Below are positions 8,892 through 16,246 of a stretch of 36,058 nucleotides of DNA, piece after piece. The notes under the pieces were generated by a model. It was not told the origin of the DNA, did no database searches, and was given only the letters and a program-made list of their open reading frames with translations. The stretch lies in NCBI GenBank assembly GCA_018054455.1, contig JAGPJL010000012.1:1-36058 (forward strand), given 5' to 3'. Numbering within the stretch: position 1 is the first letter of the stretch; each line of letters opens with the position of its first letter. The translations under genes and the position numbers were made by a program. The DNA is from Parabacteroides sp. GTDB taxonomy: Bacteria > Bacteroidota > Bacteroidia > Bacteroidales > Tannerellaceae.

Positions 8892-10688
8892 ATGGAAGAG
8901 ATATATCAGTTTTATCAGGATTCGATTGCTGCTTTTTCTAAAAAGCTGGATAATTTAAAAAAGAGAATACATCTAATAGGTACTATCCGTTTACTTCTTG
9001 TATGCGGATTATGTTTTAGTATTTGGTTTATAAGAGATGAAGGATGGGTTATATGGGTAATTACATTCATCTCTTTTCTAATTCCTTTTATAGGATTTAT
9101 CTTCGTACACAATCGTTTATTTAAGCAAAAACAGTATACTGAGACATTAATAAAGCTTGACAAAGACGAGTTACGTGGACTTAATTACGACTTTTCGGCT
9201 TTTGATGGTGCATCGGAGCTGAGCAATCCTTCTCATCCATTTGGTCTTGATCTTGATCTCTTCGGAGAAAATTCATTATTTCAATCAATCAATCGCACTG
9301 TTACCCAAGGTGGACGTGCTTTACTTTCCAATTGGTTTACAGATCCTTCAACAGATAAGAAAAAGATACTCGGCAGGCAAGCTGCAGTAAGGGAGTTATC
9401 AGAGAACTCTCAGCTGAGACAACATTTTTTTGTGACCGGAGCCATGTACAAAGGAGAAAAAAATGATGATAAACTTGTAGAGTCCCTTTCGTCTGAAACA
9501 ATCTTGTTCGAAGGGAATGTTCTATGGAAAATACTCGGATGGATCTTCCCGATAGCCTGGTTGAGCAGTATACTTCTTTACTCTTTCGACTTTATAGCTA
9601 TGCCATTTTTGTCGATGCTCTTTGCTTTATGTTTCGTTATTTCATACAGCCAGACAAAAAAAATAAACAAACTCCACCAGTCGGTAAGCAAAATGGAAAG
9701 CATTCTTTCAGCTTACGGTCAGCTGATGCTTTGCATAGAGAAATATCCTTTTCAGTCGGCCGAACTTGTTTCCATTAGTAGTCAACTATCAAATACTAAT
9801 TCGCAAGCATCGACTGCCATAAAGAAATTATCAAAGTATACAGGGAATCTGGATCAACGATATAATTGGCTGGCAGGATTTATTTTAAATATACTACTAC
9901 TTTGGGATATCAGACAATCAATCAATATAGAACGCTGGAGAAAACAGCACAATGAAGATATTCGTCAATGGTTTGCGGCCTTATCTCATTTTGATGCACT
10001 TAATTCGTTAGGAGGATTTGCTTTTAATCATCCGGATTATTCTTATCCCGAACTAGCAGACAGCTATTTCAAAATGAAAGGCACAGGTTTAGGACATCCG
10101 CTTCTGAATAGGGATGATTGTGTAACAAATGATATATCTATAGAAAAAAGTTCATGGTTCCTGATAGTAACCGGAGCAAATATGGCAGGAAAAAGCACTT
10201 ATCTTCGAACAGTTGGAGTAAACTATTTATTAGGACTTACCGGTGCTCCGGTATTTGCAACCTCGTTGACTATTTATCCTGCACAATTAATAACAAGTCT
10301 CCGTACAGCAGATTCTTTAGTCAATCATGAGTCCTATTTCTTTGCAGAACTCAAACGGTTAAAGATGATCATCGACCGTCTTTCGCAGGGAGAAGAAATG
10401 TTTATTATATTAGATGAGATTCTTAAAGGAACTAATTCGGTCGACAAACAAAAAGGATCTCTTGCCTTAATGAAGCAACTCATCACCTATAAGGCATGTG
10501 GAATTATCGCCACCCATGATTTGGTATTAGGGACACTGGAGAATGATTTTCCTGACCAGTTAAAAAACTACAGATTCGAGGCAGATATAAAAGAAAATGA
10601 GCTAACCTTCTCTTATAAACTAAGAGAAGGAATAGCTCAAAATATGAACGCGTGTTTCCTTATGAAAAAAATGGGAATTACGGTTTAA
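8892..10688 (+). CDS. Membrane-anchored MutS-family ATPase
   Basis: This 598-residue protein has a MutS C-terminal ATPase domain. The Walker A is TGANMAGKSTYLRT (about 427-440) and the Walker B is MFIILDEILKGTNS (about 503-516), followed by the switch histidine in IIATHDLVLG. A core/lever-like helical region lies at about 120-380. It lacks the mismatch-binding domain I of true MutS and instead has hydrophobic segments near 30-47, 53-73 and 217-252 that look membrane-spanning. It therefore belongs to the short, membrane-associated MutS-like proteins of Bacteroidetes, whose role is not established, and is unlikely to be the mismatch-repair MutS. It converges on the M48 gene with only 3 bp between stops and no terminator visible. 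Confidence 0.88.
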   Translation: MEEIYQFYQDSIAAFSKKLDNLKKRIHLIGTIRLLLVCGLCFSIWFIRDEGWVIWVITFISFLIPFIGFIFVHNRLFKQKQYTETLIKLDKDELRGLNYDFSAFDGASELSNPSHPFGLDLDLFGENSLFQSINRTVTQGGRALLSNWFTDPSTDKKKILGRQAAVRELSENSQLRQHFFVTGAMYKGEKNDDKLVESLSSETILFEGNVLWKILGWIFPIAWLSSILLYSFDFIAMPFLSMLFALCFVISYSQTKKINKLHQSVSKMESILSAYGQLMLCIEKYPFQSAELVSISSQLSNTNSQASTAIKKLSKYTGNLDQRYNWLAGFILNILLLWDIRQSINIERWRKQHNEDIRQWFAALSHFDALNSLGGFAFNHPDYSYPELADSYFKMKGTGLGHPLLNRDDCVTNDISIEKSSWFLIVTGANMAGKSTYLRTVGVNYLLGLTGAPVFATSLTIYPAQLITSLRTADSLVNHESYFFAELKRLKMIIDRLSQGEEMFIILDEILKGTNSVDKQKGSLALMKQLITYKACGIIATHDLVLGTLENDFPDQLKNYRFEADIKENELTFSYKLREGIAQNMNACFLMKKMGITV

Positions 10689-10691
10689 TTC

Positions 10692-11483
10692 TTATTTCAC
10701 CATCGCTTTTACTTCTGGAAGTCTGCGTGTAATTTCAGCAATACGGTTGGCATCACTTGGGTGCGTACTCATAAATTCGGGAGCACCACTTCCGCCATTG
10801 GCCGACATCTTTTGCCAGAAGTTTACTGCAACTTCTGGTTTGTATCCAGCCATCGTCATAAATACAAGCCCCATATAGTCTGCTTCGTATTCATGTTTAC
10901 GTGAATAAGGTAGCGTTACGCCGTATTCGGCTCCCAAACCATATACAGTAGAAGCAACAGACTGCACTGCCGAAGACTTTCCACTCAAAACCTGTCCTAA
11001 AATAGACGATCCGTACTGAGCAACAAGTTGCTGACTCATACGTTCGTTAGCGTGTTTTGCAACAGCATGAGCAACTTCATGTCCAACCACTACAGCCAAC
11101 TCGTCGTCTGTCAAAGTAAGAGGAAGAAGTCCTTCGTAAACAACAATCTTTCCTCCAGGCATACAAAATGCGTTCACCTGGGGATCATTAACCAATTTAA
11201 ACTCCCACGAAAAATTAGCAATATCGCTTGTTAATCCGTTGGCCTTTAAATAAGCTTCTGTGGCGACAGCAATTTTCTTACCTACACGTTCTACTTTGGC
11301 TGCCTGCGTCTTGTTTGTTGAAAGTTTGGCCGTTTTTAAATAATCATTATACTGCGTCAGACTTGCGGCTACAACTTCAGAATCTGATACCAGTAATACC
11401 TGCTGTCTTCCCGTCAAAGGGACACTCCCACAAGAGCTAAGGAGTAGCATACATGTAATAAATAATCCTGCTAACTTTTTCAT
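10692..11483 (-). CDS. M48-family metallopeptidase lipoprotein (LoiP/BepA-like)
   Basis: This 263-residue protein has a lipoprotein signal with lipobox LLSSC (Cys18). It carries the zinc-metallopeptidase motif HEVAH (His135, Glu136, His139), preceded by the family's NAFCMPGGKIVVYEGLL and followed by the third-ligand region KHEYEADYMGLVFMTMAGY. The C-terminal STHPSDANRIAEI is also typical of the family. It is probably anchored to a membrane facing the periplasm and acts in envelope protein quality control (family knowledge). It converges tail to tail with the MutS-family gene and diverges from argR. Confidence 0.93.
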   Translation of the reverse strand: MKKLAGLFITCMLLLSSCGSVPLTGRQQVLLVSDSEVVAASLTQYNDYLKTAKLSTNKTQAAKVERVGKKIAVATEAYLKANGLTSDIANFSWEFKLVNDPQVNAFCMPGGKIVVYEGLLPLTLTDDELAVVVGHEVAHAVAKHANERMSQQLVAQYGSSILGQVLSGKSSAVQSVASTVYGLGAEYGVTLPYSRKHEYEADYMGLVFMTMAGYKPEVAVNFWQKMSANGGSGAPEFMSTHPSDANRIAEITRRLPEVKAMVK

Positions 11484-11512
11484 CTCAATTAGTTCTTTAT
11501 TTTTAATATGTG

Positions 11513-11545
11513 CAAAATTACAACATTATTTAATAAATCAACAAA
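11513..11545 (-). promoter_or_regulatory. Promoter of the M48 peptidase gene
   Basis: On the minus strand TAATTTTG at 11513-11520 fits the -7 consensus. TTTG at 11542-11545, 21 bp further upstream, fits the -33 element. The ATG is about 30 nt downstream. Confidence 0.55.
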
Positions 11546-11632
11546 CCGGGAGGACTATTGTTCAACACATAAAATTCTTACTTTTATGTGTTTAGCTATC
11601 AATTGTTATTTTGTATAAAAAGATCCTCAAAG

Positions 11633-11646
11633 TGTATATTTATTCA
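11633..11646 (-). promoter_or_regulatory. ARG-box-like operator, upstream copy
   Basis: TGAATAAATATACA is read on the minus strand, close to the E. coli ARG box core TGAATaaaaATTCA. It covers the -33 region relative to the argR -7 element. An identical copy in the opposite orientation lies at 11674-11687. Confidence 0.6.
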
Positions 11647-11656
11647 GATTATTCGC

Positions 11657-11664
11657 TAAATTTG
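11657..11664 (+). promoter_or_regulatory. -7 element of the argR operon promoter
   Basis: TAAATTTG matches TAnnTTTG exactly. A start site about 5-7 nt downstream (near 11670) gives a leader of about 20 nt to the ATG at 11691. This argues against a TTG at 11673 as start codon. No TTTG is seen in the -33 position, which is instead occupied by the upstream ARG-like box. Confidence 0.65.
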
Positions 11665-11673
11665 CAGCCTATT

Positions 11674-11687
11674 TGAATAAATATACA
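11674..11687 (+). promoter_or_regulatory. ARG-box-like operator, downstream copy
   Basis: TGAATAAATATACA on the plus strand is identical to, and inverted relative to, the copy at 11633-11646. It lies in the short leader just before the argR ATG. The centres of the two boxes are 41 bp apart, about four helical turns. Confidence 0.6.
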
Positions 11688-11690
11688 ACA

Positions 11691-12179
11691 ATGAGTACAA
11701 AGCAACAACGGTTAGAAGCAATCTGTCAGATAATTCAATCCGAAGCGATTCGTAATCAGGAAGAGCTGTTAAAACATTTAGAGATGCAAGGATTTCAATT
11801 TACTCAGGCAACTCTTTCTCGTGATATCAAGCATCTTAAAATTGCGAAAGCCCACGATGGAGCAGACAACTATGTGTATACGCTTCCCGATCAGATCCGG
11901 GTCCCTGGCGCAGGGAATCAGGGAAGAGTGCTTGATACTAAACCCGCAACAGGATACCGGAACATTGAATTTTCGGGTAACCTGGCTGTGTTGAAAACAA
12001 GACCTGGATACGCGATGGGTATCGCATCGGATATTGACGCAAAAGCTCCACGCGAAATCTTAGGTACTATTGCCGGCGACGACACCATCTTACTTATTCC
12101 CAGGGAAGGAATCAGCCGTGAAGGAGTTATCAAGGCATTGTCTCAGTTTATTCCTGAAATAGAAGAAGCTTCTGTATAA
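11691..12179 (+). CDS. argR: Arginine repressor ArgR
   Basis: This 162-residue protein begins MSTKQQRLEAICQIIQSEAI. An N-terminal winged helix (NQEELLKHLEMQGFQFTQATLSRDIKHLKI) contains the ArgR signature TQATLSRD. The C-terminal oligomerisation and arginine-binding domain shows VLKTRPGYAMGIASDIDAK and ILGTIAGDDTILLIPRE. It should bind DNA as a hexamer in the presence of arginine and repress arginine-synthesis genes. I place the start at ATG 11691, not at the in-frame TTG at 11673, because the -7 element predicts a transcript starting near 11670. The gene leads an apparent operon with a GNAT gene, argG and argC, and its own promoter is bracketed by two ARG-like boxes, so autorepression is likely. 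Confidence 0.95.
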   Translation: MSTKQQRLEAICQIIQSEAIRNQEELLKHLEMQGFQFTQATLSRDIKHLKIAKAHDGADNYVYTLPDQIRVPGAGNQGRVLDTKPATGYRNIEFSGNLAVLKTRPGYAMGIASDIDAKAPREILGTIAGDDTILLIPREGISREGVIKALSQFIPEIEEASV

Positions 12180-12204
12180 ATGAATTAAGAACACAAAATA
12201 TAAA

Positions 12205-12783
12205 ATGGAAAAAGAAATTGAAATTGATGTAATGGTAGCCGATGCCTCCCACGAAATTTACGTGGATACAATTCTGGACACCATTGAAACTGCAGCAAAA
12301 GTACGAGGATCAGGTATCGCCAAACGAACCCATGAATATGTTGCCCTGAAGATGAGGGAGGGTAAAGCCATTATCGCATTGGCAGGAAATGAATTTGCAG
12401 GGTTTTGTTACATCGAATCATGGGGTAATAAAGAATATGTCGCTAATTCGGGATTAATCGTTGTTGAGAAATTCCGTGGACATGGTTTGGCAAAACGAAT
12501 TAAAAATGCAGCTTTTACCTTATCCCGGCTACGTTGGCCTAAAGCCAAATTGTTCGGATTAACATCCGGCGCAGCCGTTATGAAAATCAATACCGAACTA
12601 GGATATGTTCCGGTTACTTTTTCTGAACTTACAAAAGATGATGCATTTTGGAAGGGTTGCGAAGGATGCGTCAACCATGATGTACTAATGAGGACAGAAA
12701 GACGTTATTGTATATGCACTGCTATGCTTTACGATCCCAACGATCCTAAAAAGAAAAAAAACGAAGAAAAAGAAAACAAATAA
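12205..12783 (+). CDS. GNAT acyltransferase in the arg operon, probable glutamate N-acyltransferase
   Basis: This 192-residue protein has a GNAT fold with an acyl-CoA-binding loop at VVEKFRGHGLAKRIKNAAF and a core strand IIALAGNEFAGFCYIESW. Its place between argR and argG suggests it performs the first step of ornithine synthesis, glutamate N-acylation. In Bacteroides fragilis the pathway uses N-succinyl intermediates (known from its N-succinylornithine transcarbamylase), so succinyl-CoA may be the donor; this is inference. An unusual C-terminal cysteine cluster, CEGC and later CIC, could bind a metal or be structural. The tail is lysine-rich (PKKKKNEEKENK). Genes flank it at 25 bp (argR) and 19 bp (argG). 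Confidence 0.82.
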   Translation: MEKEIEIDVMVADASHEIYVDTILDTIETAAKVRGSGIAKRTHEYVALKMREGKAIIALAGNEFAGFCYIESWGNKEYVANSGLIVVEKFRGHGLAKRIKNAAFTLSRLRWPKAKLFGLTSGAAVMKINTELGYVPVTFSELTKDDAFWKGCEGCVNHDVLMRTERRYCICTAMLYDPNDPKKKKNEEKENK

Positions 12784-12802
12784 AATACTAAATATACAGA
12801 TT

Positions 12803-14002
12803 ATGAAAGAAAAAGTAGTGCTGGCATTTAGCGGTGGATTAGACACCTCTTTCTGCGCAAAGTACCTCTCGGAAGAGAAAGGTTATGATGTTTATACAGC
12901 AGTTGCCAATACAGGCGGGTTCAGCGACGAAGAATTAAAGGTTATCGAAGATAAGGCCTATAAACTTGGTGCTGTAAAGCACGTGGCCCTCAATGTTGAA
13001 CAGGAATACTATGAGAAGAGTATTAAATATATGGTATTCGGAAACGTATTGCGTAACGGTACCTATCCAATTTCAGTAAGTTCGGAGCGTATTTTCCAGG
13101 CGTTGGCTATCATTGAGTATGCCAAAGAAATTGGTGCAGATTATGTTGCGCACGGAAGCACCGGTGCTGGTAATGATCAGGTTCGGTTTGACTTGACATT
13201 CGAAGTTATTGCTCCGAGTATCAAGATACTTACCCCCACCCGCGACATGGTATTGAGCCGCGAATACGAAATCAATTATCTGAAACAGCATGGATTCGAA
13301 GCCGATTTTAAAAAGATGGAATATTCCATTAACAAAGGGCTTTGGGGTACCAGTGTAGGTGGAAAAGAAACATTGCATTCAGATCAAACTCTTCCGGAAG
13401 AGGCTTATCCTTCTCAGGTAACTACTACAAAAGAAGAAACACTGACAATCGATTTTGAAAAAGGTGAGATTTGTGGCGTTAACGGTGTTGGCTACAGCAA
13501 TAAGATTGATGCCATCCGTGCGGTTGAAGCAATAGGAAGCAAGTTCGGAATCGGACGCGACATGCATGTGGGCGATACAATTATTGGGATAAAAGGACGT
13601 GTCGGATTCGAAGCTGCCGGACCTATGCTTATTATTAACGCTCATAAAATGCTTGAAAAGCATACACTTACCAAATGGCAGCAGTACTGGAAAGACCAAC
13701 TTGGCAACTGGTATGGCATGTTCTTGCACGAAGCTCAGTATCTTGAACCTGTAATGCGCGACATGGAAGCCTTTCTTCAAAGTAGTCAGGCTAATGTAAC
13801 AGGACGTGTTATTGTTATTTTGCGTCCGTACAGCTATACCTTGGTTGGCGTTCAAAGCGACTTCGATTTGATGAAAGGCGACTTCGGTGTTTACGGAGAA
13901 GAACAAAAAGCATGGACCGCCGACGATGTAAAAGGTTTCACCAAAATATTGGGTAACCAGATGAAAATCTTTTATTCGGTACAAAACAAAAACAAGCAAT
14001 AA
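12803..14002 (+). CDS. argG: Argininosuccinate synthase
   Basis: This 399-residue enzyme condenses citrulline and aspartate with ATP to give argininosuccinate. The N-terminal ATP-pyrophosphatase P-loop is VVLAFSGGLDTSFCAKYL. It is followed by YVAHGSTGAGNDQVRFD and the later WGTSVGGKE motif, all standard for the family. The length fits the usual 390-450 residues. It is the third gene of the argR operon, and its stop overlaps the argC start by one base (TAATG), implying translational coupling. Confidence 0.98.
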   Translation: MKEKVVLAFSGGLDTSFCAKYLSEEKGYDVYTAVANTGGFSDEELKVIEDKAYKLGAVKHVALNVEQEYYEKSIKYMVFGNVLRNGTYPISVSSERIFQALAIIEYAKEIGADYVAHGSTGAGNDQVRFDLTFEVIAPSIKILTPTRDMVLSREYEINYLKQHGFEADFKKMEYSINKGLWGTSVGGKETLHSDQTLPEEAYPSQVTTTKEETLTIDFEKGEICGVNGVGYSNKIDAIRAVEAIGSKFGIGRDMHVGDTIIGIKGRVGFEAAGPMLIINAHKMLEKHTLTKWQQYWKDQLGNWYGMFLHEAQYLEPVMRDMEAFLQSSQANVTGRVIVILRPYSYTLVGVQSDFDLMKGDFGVYGEEQKAWTADDVKGFTKILGNQMKIFYSVQNKNKQ

Positions 14003-14970
14003 TGATTAATGTAGGAATTATTGGTGGAGCAGGTTATACAGCAGGCGAATTAATTCGTCTGCTGCTAATCCATCCTGATGTTGAAATATCTTTTGTAAAT
14101 AGTACAAGTAATGCCGGAAACAAGATTACCGACGTTCACAGTGACCTTTACGGAGAAACAGATTTGGTTTTCACAGACGAACTTCCTTTTTCGGATATCG
14201 ACGTACTCTTTTTCTGTACGGCTCATGGTGATTCCAAGAAATTTATGGATAGTCATGAAGTACCTTCCAGTCTAAAAATAATAGACTTAAGCACAGACTT
14301 CCGCCTTGAAAGTCCGGAACATGACTTCGTTTACGGTTTACCTGAATTAAACCGCCGTAGAATATGTGCAGCGAAACATATTGCCAATCCGGGATGCTTT
14401 GCCACCTGTATTCAGTTGGGCGTATTACCATTGGCAAAACACCTGATGCTTAATTCCGAACTACATGTAAATGCCATCACCGGATCGACGGGAGCAGGTG
14501 TTAAACCATCAGGAACCTCTCATTTTAGCTGGAGAAACGATAACATTTCGATCTACAAACCATTTGAACACCAACATTTGGCCGAAATAAAACAAAGTCT
14601 GTCGTCACTGCAAAACAGCTTCCGAAGTGCCATCAATTTTATTCCTGTCAGAGGTAACTTTTCCCGTGGAATATTCGCTACAACTTACATCGATTGTAAA
14701 ATTGATCTGAGCGAGATTAAGCGAATTTACGAAGAATATTACAACGATCATTCTTTCACATTTGTAATTGATAAGAATCCGGATTTGAAACAGGTAGTAA
14801 ACACGAATAAGTGTCTGATCCACCTTGAAAAGCATCATGACAAACTATTGATCGTTTCGATGATAGACAATTTGCTGAAGGGTGCATCCGGTCAGGCTGT
14901 TCACAACATGAACTTAATTTTCGGACTGGAAGAATCGGTAGGATTACACCTTAAACCAAGTGCTTTTTAA
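14002..14970 (+). CDS. argC: N-acyl-gamma-glutamyl-phosphate reductase
   Basis: This 322-residue NADPH-dependent reductase shows the N-terminal Rossmann motif VGIIGGAGYTAGELIRLL. The catalytic cysteine is Cys132 in IANPGCFATCIQLG, and GSTGAGVKPSGTSHF follows. It acts third in ornithine synthesis, reducing the acyl-glutamyl phosphate to the semialdehyde; in Bacteroides the acyl group may be succinyl. Its ATG shares a base with the argG stop codon. Confidence 0.97.
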   Translation: MINVGIIGGAGYTAGELIRLLLIHPDVEISFVNSTSNAGNKITDVHSDLYGETDLVFTDELPFSDIDVLFFCTAHGDSKKFMDSHEVPSSLKIIDLSTDFRLESPEHDFVYGLPELNRRRICAAKHIANPGCFATCIQLGVLPLAKHLMLNSELHVNAITGSTGAGVKPSGTSHFSWRNDNISIYKPFEHQHLAEIKQSLSSLQNSFRSAINFIPVRGNFSRGIFATTYIDCKIDLSEIKRIYEEYYNDHSFTFVIDKNPDLKQVVNTNKCLIHLEKHHDKLLIVSMIDNLLKGASGQAVHNMNLIFGLEESVGLHLKPSAF

Positions 14971-14976
14971 GCTATA

Positions 14977-14984
14977 TAGCTTTG
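14977..14984 (+). promoter_or_regulatory. Possible internal -7 element before argD
   Basis: TAGCTTTG fits TAnnTTTG in the 32-bp argC-argD gap. It may give argD a promoter of its own. No -33 element is evident, and the region upstream is coding. Confidence 0.35.
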
Positions 14985-15008
14985 TAAAGACAATTTAATT
15001 GAATGAAC

Positions 15009-16136
15009 ATGAAACTATTTGATGTATATCCTTTATTCAATATTGATATTGTAAAGGGAAAGGGATGCCACGTTTGGGATGCCGAAGGAAACGAATACCT
15101 CGACCTCTATGGCGGGCATGCTGTAATCTCGGTAGGACACTGTCACCCCTATTACGTAGAAAAGCTAACAGAACAGCTTAATAAATTGGGTTTTTACTCA
15201 AACTCAGTTATCAATAATCTACAAGTCGTTCTGGCCGAAAAGTTGGGAAAACTATCAGAATACGAAGACTACTCACTTTTTCTGATAAACTCCGGAGCCG
15301 AAGCCAACGAAAACGCTTTAAAGCTTGCGTCTTTTCACAATGGAAAAAAACGAGTTATTTCCTTTAAGAAGGCCTTTCACGGACGTACATCGGCAGCAGT
15401 AAAAGTTACTGATAATCCGGCAATCGTTGCTCCTATTAATGATACAATTCCCGTTACTTTTGTTCCGTTAAATGACATTGATGCTGTTGAAGCAGAACTA
15501 AAAAAAGGAGATGTTTCGTCGGTAATTATTGAAGGTATCCAAGGTGTTGGAGGTATTCAGCAACCATCGGATGAATTCTTTAAAGCCTTGCGGGCTGTAT
15601 GCACCAAATACAAAGCGGTTCTTATTCTGGATGAGATTCAATCAGGATACGGACGTACCGGAAAATTCTTTGCTCACCAATATGCGGGTATCAAACCCGA
15701 CATGATAACTGTAGCAAAAGGTATCGGTAACGGATTTCCAATGGCTGGATTATTAATCAGTCCAGAGTTCAAACCCGTATTCGGTATGCTTGGAACAACT
15801 TTCGGTGGAAATCATCTGGCCTGTATAGCCGCAATAGCTGTACTTGAAATTATGGAAAAAGAACAACTTCTTGACAATGCGACAAAAGTTGGAAATTATT
15901 TAATCGAAGAACTAGGCAAGCTTTCCGGCATAAAAGAAATTCGTGGCCGTGGATTAATGATAGGTATCGAATTTGAAGAATCCATTAAAGAAATCCGCTC
16001 ACGTCTTTTATTTGAAGAAAAAGTATTTACAGGAGTTGCTGGTACAAACACCATTCGCTTACTGCCTCCGCTTTGTTTATCGATGGAAGAAGCAGCCGAC
16101 TTTATGACCCGTTTTAAACGTGTACTTGGTCAATAA
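15009..16136 (+). CDS. argD: Acetylornithine/succinylornithine aminotransferase
   Basis: This class III PLP-dependent aminotransferase of about 375 residues converts the N-acyl-glutamate semialdehyde to N-acyl-ornithine. Motifs are YLDLYGGHAVISVGHCHP, INSGAEANENALKLA, FHGRTSAAVKVT, ILDEIQSGYGRTGKFFAHQ and the PLP lysine in ITVAKGIGNGFPMAG. Two start codons are close together, ATG at 15003 and at 15009. I prefer 15009, which gives MKLFDVYPLF as remembered for Bacteroides homologues, but 15003 is possible. It follows argC by about 35 bp and ends before a bidirectional terminator. Confidence 0.96.
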   Translation: MKLFDVYPLFNIDIVKGKGCHVWDAEGNEYLDLYGGHAVISVGHCHPYYVEKLTEQLNKLGFYSNSVINNLQVVLAEKLGKLSEYEDYSLFLINSGAEANENALKLASFHNGKKRVISFKKAFHGRTSAAVKVTDNPAIVAPINDTIPVTFVPLNDIDAVEAELKKGDVSSVIIEGIQGVGGIQQPSDEFFKALRAVCTKYKAVLILDEIQSGYGRTGKFFAHQYAGIKPDMITVAKGIGNGFPMAGLLISPEFKPVFGMLGTTFGGNHLACIAAIAVLEIMEKEQLLDNATKVGNYLIEELGKLSGIKEIRGRGLMIGIEFEESIKEIRSRLLFEEKVFTGVAGTNTIRLLPPLCLSMEEAADFMTRFKRVLGQ

Positions 16137-16194
16137 AACAAGTTGAATCAGGCAACACCTCCAAACTTAATTATTCGTTGAAACTAGTTAAATA

Positions 16195-16228
16195 AAAAAG
16201 CCTTCCGGAATTTCCGGAAGGCTTTTTT
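16195..16228. terminator. Bidirectional terminator between argD and the C1 peptidase gene
   Basis: A perfect 11-bp inverted repeat (GCCTTCCGGAA at 16200-16210 and its complement at 16212-16222) is flanked by six A on the left and six T on the right. It therefore works in either direction for the two convergent genes. Confidence 0.92.
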
Positions 16229-16246
16229 ATGTTTCTTGAATTATAA

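Noticed and set aside
11673..11690. TTG at 11673 as the argR start
   Set aside because: The -7 element at 11657-11664 puts the transcript start near 11670, the ARG-like box covers this stretch, and ATG 11691 gives the normal ArgR N-terminus.
13379..13999. Minus-strand reading frame of 206 codons inside argG
   Set aside because: Antisense shadow of a highly conserved gene; the product has no recognisable domain and there is no promoter or start context.
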